DNA of 64,000 nt from Brettanomyces bruxellensis (GCF_011074885.1 NC_054687.1:868001-932000); one strand, 5' to 3'; shown: positions 49,408 to 64,000, numbered from the stretch's first letter. Numbers and translations: made by a program. The notes: a model not told the origin generated them from the sequence alone.

Positions 49408-49809
49408 GCCACCGCGCGTTTAAACACTTCTTAATTAATTCCTTTACCGCCAGATATGTGCTTTTGTTTGACTTGGTAGCATATTAATTGTTAGCTGGTT
49501 TGTTATCTGTTGCGGAAAGAACGTGTGAGGGTCTGTAGAAAATAAATAAAATAAATAAAATAAATAGAATAAATAAAATAAAAAAAAAGTTGAGACTGAA
49601 TTTTCAACTTTTCCGCACCTACTGCATTGCTGATTTTTTTTTTTTCGATTTTCTCACATTTCTGCTCAGATCTGGACGAAGCATATCTCTGTAAAGCTTC
49701 TTGATAGAAGAACACATGTGCAGAAAATAAAGGCAAGACAGCTTGCATTGGCATTATTCGTATTACTAACATTTGATAATTTATTTACTTACAGAATATA
49801 ACACTAGGA
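49408..49809. promoter_or_regulatory. Divergent promoter YPK3 / THP3
   Basis: 400 bases. It contains an AAATA pentanucleotide repeat (49540-49580), the inverted pair AAGTTGAGA-CTGAATTTTCAACTT (49588-49612, an imperfect hairpin) and a T-run at 49636. No other gene. Confidence 0.5.
49540..49585. repeat. AAATA pentanucleotide repeat
   Basis: About eight AAATA units, one changed to AATAG, between the YPK3 and THP3 starts. It can act as a nucleosome-poor promoter tract. Confidence 0.75.
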
Positions 49810-51810
49810 ATGGTGAATTTACCACCTCATAATGATGATTCCTCCATGCGTAATCCAGCCAATTGGCCCAAGTCGTTACAAGAGTTTATAAGTCATTCAT
49901 TTGAGCAGGCAGCAAAGCAAAATATACAAGGAATGGAAAAAAAAAAGTTTCAAGGAGAGCTTAGAAACATAATCAACAAATCTATTAAGGAGAAAAAGGT
50001 GTTGATAAATGATTGGACCAAACAAACTCTTCCTACACTATGTCATCCTTATGGGCAAGGGCTGCAATTGTACTGCGATATTGTTGAAAAGAAAAGGGCA
50101 AAGAACTTGAAGGGAAAGAAAAAGAGTGCGACGAACAACATGGAGACCACCAAACTTGGCCAGAACAGCAAGGCGGTGTCGATACCAAAGAAAAGAAATA
50201 TATTCGAGCAGGATGAAAACGATCCAGAAGCGATAAGTGGTGTAGAAGAGGATGGCGACAAAGAGAATCCAAGCAAAAAGAGGCACAAGGCGGATATTAA
50301 GGTGTCGAAGAATGTTTTGGAAAAGATACAAGAAGCAGAAGTGGACAAGAATAGGGAAAAGATGAAGAAAGAAGACGAGTTGAGAAGAATTGTAGCAAGA
50401 AAAGTTGAAGAAGAGAGAGTTCTAACGGCTGAGAAACAGAAGCAGAAAAGGCTTGCAAAGTTAGAGAGGAAGAGGATGAGACGGGCAATGAGAAAAGCTG
50501 CATTAAAAGCCACCCAGGAAGCGGATCAGAAGGCAAAACAGAAAGCAATACAAGAAGCAAAACAGAAAGCAGTACAAGAAGCAAAGCGGAAAGCAGTACA
50601 AGAAGCAAAGCAGAAAGCAATACAAGAAGCAAAGCAGAAAGCAATACAAGAAGCAAAGCAGAAAGAAATGCAAGAAGCAACTCAAAATGTAAACCAAAAG
50701 CAGATGGCAAACCAACCGACAAACATAATCATGGGCAGTGCAGGTACCAGCAAGGAGAAGTTGGATGTTATGAACTCGGAACAGAGGAAGAAGCTCCGGG
50801 AAAAGAGATTTGAACGAGAGCTTCAATATGAACCAACCACTGATACACAAACCAGCGATAAAGCAGATCCAGAAGGAAGATTTGTTGGCACATGCGAGAA
50901 ACTCGAGAAGAAGTATCTTCGGCTTACATCTCAGCCGAATCCTGAGCTTGTGAGACCTGTGAGAGTGTTGAAGCAGACACTTACTCTTTTAGTGCGAAAA
51001 TACATGGAGCATGCCCACTATGGCTATCTATGCGATCAGTTCAAGTCTCTTCGGCAAGACCTCACAGTTCAGAAGATATGGAGTTTGTTCGCAGCGCGAG
51101 TTTACGAAGTTCACAGTAAACTTGCGATAGAGTTTGGTGATATGGGTGAGTTCAACCAATGCCAGACACAGCTCAAGCTTCTATATGCGGATTCCAGGTT
51201 CCAGTGCATCAACAAGTATGAGTTCTACTCGTACAGAATCTTGTACTGTCTTCTTACCGAGGATCTTGAGGAGGCCTTCAACATCAAACTACAAGTTTTG
51301 TGCGAGCTTCCAAAAGATGCAGAAATTCCAGAATTCCTAACACGTGCTTTTGCAGCCTTGAATTTCTCTCTAACGAGCGATTTCTACAGATTCAGCAAGC
51401 TTGCAATGAAAGTGCGGGATGAGACTGATGCAGATGAGATAAAGGTAAAAGCAGACTCTCAAACAGATTCCCAAATACAACAAATCTGGTCTGATCACCA
51501 TCTACTACTAGGACATGGAAAGTGGTATTTCTTCAATAAAATGCTAGAAAACATCATGCATCGAGAAAGAATCCGGACTTTGGACACGATCTGCAACGCT
51601 TATAGACAAATCGACAACTCGGTCTTGGGGCAGTTGCTACTTTTGGACAGGGCGCATGATCTTGCGGACTTTTACACAAAGCACAGTCTGGCTGGATTTG
51701 TAGAAAACAACAGTTCTGGTGGAATTCTAGTGTGTCATAAGGCAAAATCAACCGTTGATGCTCTGTTCAGGTCTACATTCCAAACAATCGACATCAAGGG
51801 CCAGATATAG
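49810..51810 (+). CDS. THP3: THP3-like SAC3/GANP-domain protein
   Basis: 666 residues (S. cerevisiae Thp3 470). The N terminus (NPANWPKSLQEFISHSFEQA) and the C-terminal SAC3/GANP/Leng8 domain (about 355-640: FVGTCEKLEKKYLRLTSQPN, YGYLCDQFKSLRQDLTVQKI, FNQCQTQLKLLY) are family marks. Thp3 works with Csn12 in transcription elongation and mRNA maturation in the nucleus. The centre is a Lys/Arg-rich helix with about six copies of an octad KQKAIQEA (residues ~242-290) coded by a 24-base tandem repeat, which explains much of the extra length. The stop codon lies one base from that of YUH1 on the other strand. Confidence 0.87.
   Translation: MVNLPPHNDDSSMRNPANWPKSLQEFISHSFEQAAKQNIQGMEKKKFQGELRNIINKSIKEKKVLINDWTKQTLPTLCHPYGQGLQLYCDIVEKKRAKNLKGKKKSATNNMETTKLGQNSKAVSIPKKRNIFEQDENDPEAISGVEEDGDKENPSKKRHKADIKVSKNVLEKIQEAEVDKNREKMKKEDELRRIVARKVEEERVLTAEKQKQKRLAKLERKRMRRAMRKAALKATQEADQKAKQKAIQEAKQKAVQEAKRKAVQEAKQKAIQEAKQKAIQEAKQKEMQEATQNVNQKQMANQPTNIIMGSAGTSKEKLDVMNSEQRKKLREKRFERELQYEPTTDTQTSDKADPEGRFVGTCEKLEKKYLRLTSQPNPELVRPVRVLKQTLTLLVRKYMEHAHYGYLCDQFKSLRQDLTVQKIWSLFAARVYEVHSKLAIEFGDMGEFNQCQTQLKLLYADSRFQCINKYEFYSYRILYCLLTEDLEEAFNIKLQVLCELPKDAEIPEFLTRAFAALNFSLTSDFYRFSKLAMKVRDETDADEIKVKADSQTDSQIQQIWSDHHLLLGHGKWYFFNKMLENIMHRERIRTLDTICNAYRQIDNSVLGQLLLLDRAHDLADFYTKHSLAGFVENNSSGGILVCHKAKSTVDALFRSTFQTIDIKGQI
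50533..50679 (+). repeat. 24-base coding tandem repeat in THP3
   Basis: Six units of GCAAAGCAGAAAGCAATACA plus AGAA, encoding KQKAIQEA with variants (KQKAVQEA, KRKAVQEA, KQKEMQEA). The octad should form a long charged helix. Confidence 0.85.
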
Positions 51811-51811
51811 T

Positions 51812-52552
51812 TTATTCGAGTTCCGGCCCCAATCCCATCATTGCAAAATTCAGGCTGTCCTGACCCTCTGCAAAACTCATGTACAATTTTATTTTGTCGA
51901 TGACTTCTTTTGAGTCTAAGACGTCAGAATTGGAATCGCACCTTCCCATATCGACAGGTCCGATTCTTCGTCCATCCAACTCATAGATATGACCATTTCT
52001 CCCCTTGGTGAAGCAAATAAAGTGCAAATTGACATCCTCCTCTGCATCAGGTGCTGGGGTTTGTCCCTGCTGACTGTATTCGCTGTAAGCGGAGAGAAAT
52101 AGGTTTGATATGAGATGTGTTTTTCGAGCAAAGTTATTGTAGTTTGTGCACCTTTGTAGTGACCTAACGTCATTAATGAAATTCCATATCTTCGACCTGT
52201 CCACGATTAGACCCTCGGGCAAATTGCAAACTGCGTGTAGCAATCCGTATAGTCCACATCCATTCTTAAGGAGTTGCTTAAACCACAAAATATTTTGGAT
52301 ATCGCTGCCATCAGCATGTTGCCGTTTGTCCTCAGACTCCCTGTACTGTTCGTATGCATCCGTAACAGGAAATAGTAAGATGATTGCATTGAGTGGCCGG
52401 GGAAGAACCGCTAATAGATCAGGTTCTGTAATTGAGTAAATATCGCAAAAGGCAAGAAGTGGGGAGAGTCCAAGCTTCCTCGAAAACTCGGTGAATATTC
52501 TAGGATCCGACTCTAGGGGAACCACAGCTCCAAAGTCTGCATTACCAGCCAT
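51812..52552 (-). CDS. YUH1: YUH1-like ubiquitin C-terminal hydrolase
   Basis: 246 residues (S. cerevisiae Yuh1 236). Peptidase family C12: it removes small adducts from the ubiquitin C terminus and processes Rub1/NEDD8. The catalytic cysteine is in LKNGCGLYGLLHAVC near residue 99, the histidine in VNLHFICF near 175, and the aspartate in YELDGRRIGP near 190. The oxyanion glutamine is probably the one in the QNILWF region. N-terminal LESDPRIFTEFSRKLG is typical. The gene is tail-to-tail with THP3 and head-to-tail with GCN2, whose stop lies 246 bases upstream of its start. Confidence 0.92.
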   Translation of the reverse strand: MAGNADFGAVVPLESDPRIFTEFSRKLGLSPLLAFCDIYSITEPDLLAVLPRPLNAIILLFPVTDAYEQYRESEDKRQHADGSDIQNILWFKQLLKNGCGLYGLLHAVCNLPEGLIVDRSKIWNFINDVRSLQRCTNYNNFARKTHLISNLFLSAYSEYSQQGQTPAPDAEEDVNLHFICFTKGRNGHIYELDGRRIGPVDMGRCDSNSDVLDSKEVIDKIKLYMSFAEGQDSLNFAMMGLGPELE

Positions 52553-52797
52553 TTTTGGATATGTAAAATGTTAAGTTACTGTACCATATTCAAACCATGA
52601 CAGAGTGCATGCATGTACTTCTCTTATCTTGGCATAATTACATTTTTCTGTTTTTTGTATTTTTTTTTTTTTTTTTTTTTTGTATTTTTTGTCCTCGGGC
52701 AGTGCAACGATAAGAAAGCCATGAAAAATAAATTTGCGGAGATTATCGGTTTATTGCGTATCCATAATTAAATACATACCCACAATTACTTACACAT

Positions 52798-58127
<5,330 letters not shown>

Positions 58128-58585
58128 CCTTTAAATTCAATTCTTTCTTTTTTCCTTCTTTTCAATTTACTCCAGTTCAGTTTCCACCATCTCTTATCTG
58201 GATATAGTAACGAGAGAAATTTCTGTGCGTAAAAACTTCTAAACTCTACTCAACAACTAATCCTGTGATTATCGGGCTATTATTTCCAACCTCCAGGATT
58301 GACGGTGATCGCGCTATCGAGCTTTTTATTACTTATTCGTATTGTTACTACTTTTTTCTTTACCCGATTTCTGCACTGCCCGCACATTCCAGTCGTGATT
58401 ATATCTGCGGGTCGATCGACGTGCAAGAATTCGTGTACACCCTGTCGTTCTTCTATTTCATTTTTTTTTCAACCTTTATTCTTACAGACTGTTACTTGTA
58501 CAAGTTGGCCGTACGCTTTCTCATTACATTTTATATTTTTGGAAAGCCTGAAATTCTCAAAGATTGTCGGGATATACTTCTAAGA
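58128..58585. promoter_or_regulatory. Divergent promoter GCN2 / GWT1
   Basis: 460 bases. The frame of GWT1 stays open through most of it but has no ATG before 58586, so it is treated as leader. T-rich near 58455-58475. No other feature. Confidence 0.5.
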
Positions 58586-60118
58586 ATGGACGGCTTGAAA
58601 GAGAGGAAAGAGGCATTTGTAACTGGACTCACCGGGGGTACAATTACAGATGTGTATGTGGTCACATCTATATCGGCAGTTTCATACTTGATCTGGTGCA
58701 TCATCAAGAAAAGAACAAATTTATTTGAGAATCCACGGTCGGTACTCAGCCAATTGCTTGATTTTTTACTTAACTGGAACAACTTGTTATTGGCAGTGAC
58801 TATATATGCGAATAACATCGCGCTCTTGACATTCTTAATCATAATTCCTGCTGTTTTCATTTTGCTGACATCGAAATCAAAAAAGTATGTTCAAAGGGTT
58901 ATTAGGATCAATTTTAAAACACTTACAGTGAAGGAATATCTTCCATTTAAATCATACATCACGATATACAGGTCTCAAATGATGATTCTTACGTGTATTT
59001 GCATTCTTGCCGTGGATTTTCCAATCTTTCCCAGAAGATTCGCAAAAGTGGAAACTTGGGGTACTAGCTTGATGGATTTGGGAGTGGGATCATTTGCATT
59101 TTCAATGGGAGTTATTACTGCCAGAGCTTATCTTCGCCAGCATTTCCTTGGAAAATATTCATATTTCAGGAATCTTTTCCGCGCAATCAAAGGATCTCTT
59201 CCTATTCTTGGACTGGGTGTTTTCAGATTGTTGAGTGTGAAATATTTCAACTATCAGGAGCACGTTACTGAATATGGCAAATATTGGAATTTCTTTTTCA
59301 CTTTGGGATGTCTTCCACCCCTTACTAATCTTCTCTCCCCAATAATCTTGAAGGTTTCTCCATTAATTTTAAGTCTCACAATTGGTACTACATACGAATA
59401 CATCCTTACCAATAGAGGATTGATGCGGTATATTATCTCGAGCCCAAGAGTGGATTTTCTATCCGATAATAAGGAAGGTATCTTCTCATTGATCGGATAC
59501 TTCTGCATTTGTCTTAACGGTCTTGCTTTAGGATCGATGATTTTAACTGTGGTTCCAACACCACACAATCTTACTAAAATGACTAGCTCGCGTGAGGATT
59601 TGATGGCTTATCATAAATCGGGAAAAAAGAGCTGTGATTTCACCTTTACCCCCGTTCAAGGACTTACTCTCATATCACTTCTATATCATGTCTTATACTT
59701 ACTGGGTGACAAATGCTATAAATACGGCGTTTCTAGAAGAATGACCAACATGCTTTACGTTCTCTGGGTCTCGGCTTATAATAGTACCTTTTTGCTTTGC
59801 TACAAACTCATTGAAAACTTTGTCTGGGGAGATGTTAAAGTCCAGTATGTTGACGATAAAACATCTGCCAAAAAGCCAAAAAACACCGATTTGAGTGTTA
59901 TTGATCCTTCTGTATCCGTTCCTAGTGCTCTGACGGCTGTCAATAATAACAGTTTGGTTCTTTTCTTGGTTGCCAATCTCTTAACTGGTGTTATCAACAT
60001 GAGTTATGATACATTAGATTCCTCAGACTGGTCTGGAATTCTTGTTCTTATGGGTTATACCTTTATTTTATCGACATTTACAATGGTGCTGTATCATCTG
60101 GGAATTAAGCTTAGGTGA
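58586..60118 (+). CDS. GWT1: GWT1, GPI inositol acyltransferase
   Basis: 510 residues (S. cerevisiae 490). Multi-spanning ER enzyme that acylates the inositol of GlcN-PI early in GPI-anchor synthesis; the human counterpart is PIGW. The start MDGLKERKEAFVTGLTGGTI is the first ATG of the frame and aligns with the family start. About a dozen hydrophobic segments follow. The highly conserved block ILAVDFPIFPRRFAKVETWG near 138 and YQEHVTEYGKYWNFFFTLG near 220 confirm identity. The last part, NLLTGVINMSYDTLDSS, is also typical. Together with TED1 at 13-14.6 kb it belongs to the GPI pathway. Confidence 0.95.
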   Translation: MDGLKERKEAFVTGLTGGTITDVYVVTSISAVSYLIWCIIKKRTNLFENPRSVLSQLLDFLLNWNNLLLAVTIYANNIALLTFLIIIPAVFILLTSKSKKYVQRVIRINFKTLTVKEYLPFKSYITIYRSQMMILTCICILAVDFPIFPRRFAKVETWGTSLMDLGVGSFAFSMGVITARAYLRQHFLGKYSYFRNLFRAIKGSLPILGLGVFRLLSVKYFNYQEHVTEYGKYWNFFFTLGCLPPLTNLLSPIILKVSPLILSLTIGTTYEYILTNRGLMRYIISSPRVDFLSDNKEGIFSLIGYFCICLNGLALGSMILTVVPTPHNLTKMTSSREDLMAYHKSGKKSCDFTFTPVQGLTLISLLYHVLYLLGDKCYKYGVSRRMTNMLYVLWVSAYNSTFLLCYKLIENFVWGDVKVQYVDDKTSAKKPKNTDLSVIDPSVSVPSALTAVNNNSLVLFLVANLLTGVINMSYDTLDSSDWSGILVLMGYTFILSTFTMVLYHLGIKLR

Positions 60119-60397
60119 GCATTATATTACTTTCAATACCAATAGTGTATATTAGAAAGATGATGTAGTAGAAGAAAAAAATGAGGAGAAACGTGCTGCG
60201 CGCGGCTTAAGTAGAATTGTAAGTAACTTTTTTTTATTTTATTTTTATTTTTATTTTTTTGTCATTCGCAATTTAACGGTCAGAGCTTATCATGATTTAA
60301 TATCTAGAAGTGATAGTGTACTAATAGAAACCTGCTGTACTTGATAAATACTACTACCATTAACGGTAACAATATCGTATAAAACACAATTGACAAA

Positions 60398-61230
60398 ATG
60401 CCCCTATCTGAAGAAGTAAGTTTGATCAAGATGTGTTGATACTGAATGAACTTATTACTAACTGCACATTCTTACAGATCTTATTTAAAACGGCACTTAA
60501 GATGACGTCGTCAAAGCTTCGATTTAAAGCCAATAAGACAAGAACTTTGAACAAAATGGCCTTAGGGTCTGTTTCAAAGGATTTAAAAAGTTTGGCTGGT
60601 ACCAAAGGGCCAAAATTCGACAGAGGACTTTTACTTATCAAGATACGGATTTCAAAACTAGTCAACGATGATAACACGGCAGATATTTACGAAATCCTTG
60701 TAGTTGATTGTGAATTAATGCTTTCGAAATTGAACAGATTGTTAAGTGTGAGACATGACAGGAAGAATGAGGAAATTCAAGGAGGTGATGAAACTGTGAA
60801 TAAGTTAGCAAGAAAGATGATGTTTGCCTCAAATTACGTGAACATCAAGGAATTTAAGAAGCTTGTGACTCTTCTCATCAATAAATACGGTAAATTGTAT
60901 TATGAAGAGGCTGTCCAAAATTATGGGTTGGATGAAACGTCAAAAGCGGATGAAGACTTCAGAAAGAAATGTACAGAAGATAATGTCGATGAGTTGACAG
61001 AAATGTACCTGAAAGAGTTTTGTGACACATACAAGATTGATTTATATGGGGAGGGGTTGTACAAAGATGAAAGTAATTCGAGTGATGATGATTCGGATGG
61101 TGATATAGCTGAGAAGGAGGACGAGAACAAAAGTGTAAATGGTAATGACAAGAATGACAAAAACCAAAGCAAAAAGGGAGATGACATGGATGATCTCAAG
61201 AAGAGATTTGAAGCATTGAAGAGAATTTAG
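60398..61230 (+). CDS. IST1: IST1, ESCRT-III-associated protein, two exons
   Basis: CDS = 60398-60415 joined to 60478-61230, giving 256 residues. Exon 1 is only six codons (MPLSEE). Exon 2 begins ILFKTALKMTSSKLRFKANK, the expected first helix of the IST1 fold, which continues to about residue 175 with YEILVVDCELMLSKLNRLLS and ARKMMFASNYVNIKEFKKL. The rest is acidic and Ser/Asn-rich, ending in DDLKKRFEALKRI, which fits an MIT-interacting motif that binds Vps4. Role: regulates Vps4 during multivesicular-body sorting at endosomes. Without the first exon no ATG would precede the first helix properly. Converges with the unknown gene at 61.5 kb. Confidence 0.87.
60416..60477 (+). other. Spliceosomal intron in IST1, 62 bases
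   Basis: Donor GTAAGT at 60416, branch site TACTAAC at 60456-60462, acceptor TTACAG ending at 60477. It falls between codons (phase 0). All three signals are consensus for budding yeast. Confidence 0.9.
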
Positions 61231-61458
61231 ATACATGACAGGGAAATAAAGAAGATTTAAAATAATAAAAGAATGTACATTAAGATAGAAGAAGAGTACA
61301 AAGTAAGTATATAGCAGTAAAAAGTAAATGATGCGAACTACCTGCGGGTAGTATGTAGAGAAGAAGAAGAAAAAAAGGGACCTAAGTCTAAATTAGTATT
61401 ATCCATCAGCATTCATATTGTTTTCAATGAGTTCATAAGGTATCAACATAGGGTCCCT

Positions 61459-62760
61459 TCAATTTAAAAAGTCCTTTAACGTGATCGGTCTACCGTCACT
61501 GACCATGGCCTCTGAATTTCCATAAAACAAAGCTCTTTTATTTAAAGCTCTGGCATGTCTAGGCTCACACATCTGTTCATCAACGTTATCCAGGCATGCC
61601 AAGTTGAGATTATCGCTGTTGTATCTATATGGGAAAACAAGGTTGTGACGGCGGCGTCCAAGACTTATTGAGGAATCATCCGATGGCACGTCTATCTTAA
61701 GATAATCGGAAATCCTGATAGATGTTTCTGGAATCATCGAAGGCTTGTTATACTGGGGTAACTCCAGTGGGTAGCATGAAGCAAATTCTGGTTGGCTTGT
61801 CTCATCTGCCAATAATTTGAACGAAGATGTAGGAGAAATGAGATCACAATCGCTGGAGTTTCTGTTGAAAGATGAAGAATCGAATGTTTCCTCATCCTGC
61901 TGATTTCCACTATCCAGTGAAAGATCATCTGAACTGTAATCAGCAAGAGACTTGTCAAGTGATGCATTTACTTCTGTTCTTGAACCGCGCTCAAGTTCAA
62001 ACAGATCGGTACTGGTTGCAGTATCATCCATTTCCTTAGCAAGTCTTATCAAATGATCCACAGGTTCCAAACCAGTTGGAACTTCGGACAAGGTTTTTTT
62101 CACCTGCTCCGGATCTTTCTGACTCTTTCTTGTGTAAGCTCCACCGCGTTTTATGGCCAATGATTTGTCAGATTCATCATAAATCTCTAGACAATCACTC
62201 AAGTCAGAAAGATTATCGCTGTTCTCATCTTCTTCCATTTTTCTTCCAAGCTCAATCATCTGCCTTTGTTTCTGAAGTCTTATTTCAGAGTCTGCGTCGA
62301 TTCTGAGAGATGATGGATGTGGAACACAGTTCGTTTGCTTGAAGAAATTATTGAAGCAAGATCTAAAGTCGCGTCTTGAGCATCTCTTCTTACCCTGTTT
62401 GTCATCTTCCTCGATCTTGATTCCCCTTAATTTTCCAGATTCTGCACTTTCTTCATAGTCTGAAGTTGAAGTCACATCACTCAACTCCGATTCTTCTTGG
62501 TTCTCGTCAAACAGGCCTTCATCATCTTCGGACAATTCTGGTGATAATGGTTCGATATTTGAATAGGAGGATTTCTTGTGTTTTGGCGACAACTTTAACT
62601 TTAGCGTGATTTTAGACTTCGACTTCGATTTGTTCTTTTGTTTCGTCTTTGATTTACACTTTGCTTTCGAAATCCTTCTTCGCTTCAAGTTGTGTGTCGA
62701 TTGCTTCGACTTTGATTGCGATTCTGCCAATCCTCTCTTTCTAGTTGTTAAGCGTGGCAT
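61459..62760 (-). CDS. Unknown Lys-rich/acidic, probably nuclear protein
   Basis: 433 residues that I do not recognise. The N-terminal 65 residues are strongly basic (many KSKSK-type repeats and KRRRISKAK), which should act as a nuclear localisation signal. The rest is acidic and Ser-rich with many Asp/Glu-Ser clusters, likely casein-kinase-2 sites. Ordered-looking pieces are SRRDFRSCFNNFFKQ near 130, LRIDADSEIRLQKQRQMIEL near 155, SLGRRRHNLVFPYRYN near 370, and a C-terminal DGRPITLKDFLN. The layout is that of a chromatin or transcription cofactor. The upstream region has RRPE-like elements, so a link with ribosome production is possible but unproven. Frame intact, first ATG used. Confidence 0.7.
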   Translation of the reverse strand: MPRLTTRKRGLAESQSKSKQSTHNLKRRRISKAKCKSKTKQKNKSKSKSKITLKLKLSPKHKKSSYSNIEPLSPELSEDDEGLFDENQEESELSDVTSTSDYEESAESGKLRGIKIEEDDKQGKKRCSRRDFRSCFNNFFKQTNCVPHPSSLRIDADSEIRLQKQRQMIELGRKMEEDENSDNLSDLSDCLEIYDESDKSLAIKRGGAYTRKSQKDPEQVKKTLSEVPTGLEPVDHLIRLAKEMDDTATSTDLFELERGSRTEVNASLDKSLADYSSDDLSLDSGNQQDEETFDSSSFNRNSSDCDLISPTSSFKLLADETSQPEFASCYPLELPQYNKPSMIPETSIRISDYLKIDVPSDDSSISLGRRRHNLVFPYRYNSDNLNLACLDNVDEQMCEPRHARALNKRALFYGNSEAMVSDGRPITLKDFLN

Positions 62761-63781
62761 GCTTGTGAATTTTCAGTGGCTAGCTTCTCGAATATGTAGA
62801 TAGCACTCCAGTGGACCAATGTTGCACCTAGGTAATTAACTTAAGGAAAAGAATATGATGCTTTTAACGTCTTGGCTTCACATCAATTCCCCTATAAACT
62901 ATTTTGCAGTCGTCAAATAGATAATCGCTACATCTCGAATGAACAATAGAAGAAAATTTTTTACAAACGAAAGCGGCAAAGTCTAATCGTTACAACAATG
63001 AAATTAATTGATTTAAAAAAATTTTTGAAAATTTTTTGAAGAAAAACTTAACAATAGAAACGTGAAGGAAAAAGTAGAAACCGTTTCGATTGTTAAGCAG
63101 AAATGGCTTACTACTAAGGTTGGTGAGGTAGAAACATCAGAAAAATAAAACGTACTCAGACAATATATTCGACCCTATAAAACAAGAACACGATCCTGAA
63201 TACAGTGTCAATTCCATCTAGACTCAAAGCTTTTTCTCCTACTTTACCTGGTTTAAAATCATCAAGTTGAATTTGCTTTTACGTCGAATTTCTACGCATA
63301 CTTTGAATATTGGTGAAAGGCAATCCGCTTATTGAAACTTCTCCGTTCACTTTGGAGGCGATGATGTCTAACAAAGTAACTCGATATTATTCCAACGGGA
63401 AATTTTATAATTATCCGGCACCAATCCTCAATGGCATCTCCTATTGTAGGTGGAGGAAAAAGTAAAAAAAAAAAAAGTGAAAAAAAAAAATACGACAGAG
63501 CCATTCGGCACTACCACATAGTGCAATTAATTATCTCTATTTACATTATGTACCCAATATTTACATGTATTAAATGAAGGCAAATAAAAAACCACAGATA
63601 TTTACAAAAGAAACACGATAAAATCAAGCACCGCTGAAACTTAGAAAATGGACAGCAAAAGAAAGAGTAAAAATAAAAATGTCTGATATTATGAGCTGCA
63701 ACCAGGAAATTTAAAAGTCAGCAAAGGAACCGATGCAGGTGTATTAATTAATTAGCACACTGTAGTCTGAACCTCGATCTA
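62761..63781. other. Spacer between the HSP78 stop and the unknown gene
   Basis: 1 kb. The part near 62760 is the promoter of the unknown gene, with GAAAATTTTTT at 62952 and the double AT element at 63011-63040. An A-run region lies at 63460-63490. The right end is the 3' region of the disaggregase gene. No RNA gene is recognised. Confidence 0.5.
63011..63040. promoter_or_regulatory. Double RRPE-like element
   Basis: TTTAAAAAAATTTTTG immediately followed by TGAAAATTTTTTGAA, about 265 bases upstream of the unknown gene at 61459-62760. The motif class is the same as upstream of PWP1, RRP8 and RRP5. Confidence 0.45.
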
Positions 63782-64000
63782 TCAGTTTTTCGGCTTGTCC
63801 GCAGTCTTTTCATCCTTCTTTCCATCGCTGTCACCATTTTCCTTTTTTTTTGGTTCAGCCTTCAGAGCCAACTTGTTCTTCTCAACATGAACAGTCACCT
63901 CCATATTATCTCTGATATCACCAGTGAGAATCATCTTTGACATTGGATTCAACAATGCTCTTTTAATTAATCTGTTAAGAGGTCTTGCACCGTACTGAGG
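63782..64000 (-). CDS. HSP78: ClpB-type disaggregase C terminus, probably HSP78 (partial)
   Basis: The last 72 codons of a gene that runs off the right edge. They read PQYGARPLNRLIKRALLNPM, the conserved end of the second AAA+ domain of Hsp104/ClpB proteins (C-terminal small domain), then a beta strand (MEVTVHVEKNKLAL) and a Lys/Asp-rich tail ending DKPKN. The cytosolic Hsp104 normally ends in an acidic DDLD-type tail that binds TPR co-chaperones. This is absent here, so the mitochondrial Hsp78 is more likely. Only the 3' end is seen; the choice between the two is moderate. Confidence 0.75.
   Translation of the reverse strand, partial: PQYGARPLNRLIKRALLNPMSKMILTGDIRDNMEVTVHVEKNKLALKAEPKKKENGDSDGKKDEKTADKPKN

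Noticed and set aside
58265..58585. In-frame upstream extension of GWT1 by 107 codons
   Set aside because: The extension has no ATG, lacks family similarity, and the ATG at 58586 gives the expected GWT1 start.

Overview
The window is nuclear DNA of a budding yeast (Saccharomycotina). Three things support this: 23 protein genes with clear yeast relatives or yeast-type structure; two spliceosomal introns, both with the exact TACTAAC branch site; and single-copy housekeeping genes on both strands separated by long AT-rich spacers. CTG reads as leucine at conserved positions (for example in the VLGDL motif of the TED1-like protein), so this is not a CTG-Ser yeast. A Pichiaceae-type yeast is my best guess, but the genus is not resolved.

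Layout. 0.4-14.6 kb: PWP1 (-), NMT1 (+), a CSC1/RSN1-type membrane channel gene (-, frameshifted), NRP1 (-) and TED1 (-). These genes use many G/C-ending codons and lie between AT-rich spacers. 14.6-19.3 kb is a 4.65-kb stretch with no gene I can support, followed by an EFG1-type APSES regulator (+). 20.8-23.3 kb is another empty spacer. 23.3-29.3 kb: RRP8 (+, frameshifted), a THI5/Ca3427-like binding protein (+), an INO4-like bHLH factor (+, frameshifted) and an unknown coiled-coil protein (+). 30-38 kb: malate synthase (-), HRT3-like F-box (-), YDR124W-like (+) and tRNase Z TRZ1 (-). 38.8-49.4 kb: RRP5 (+), an unknown intron-containing membrane protein (+), ETP1/BRAP2 (+) and YPK3 (-). 49.8-61.2 kb: THP3 (+), YUH1 (-), GCN2 (-, frameshifted), GWT1 (+) and IST1 (+, with a six-codon first exon). 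61.5-64 kb: an unknown basic/acidic nuclear-type protein (-) and the 3' end of a ClpB-type disaggregase, probably HSP78 (-).

The genes do not form operons, but themes recur. PWP1, RRP8 and RRP5 all serve ribosome biogenesis, and each has an RRPE-type TGAAA(A)nTTTT element upstream; the unknown gene at 61.5 kb has one too. GCN2, YPK3 and EFG1 are nutrient or stress regulators. TED1 and GWT1 both act in GPI-anchor synthesis or remodelling.

Points worth a second look: a GC-rich 21-bp coding minisatellite shared by the CSC1-like and NRP1 genes; four genes interrupted by a single-base loss of the same sign, most simply assembly errors; a malate synthase without a peroxisomal C-terminal signal; and several spacer repeats.
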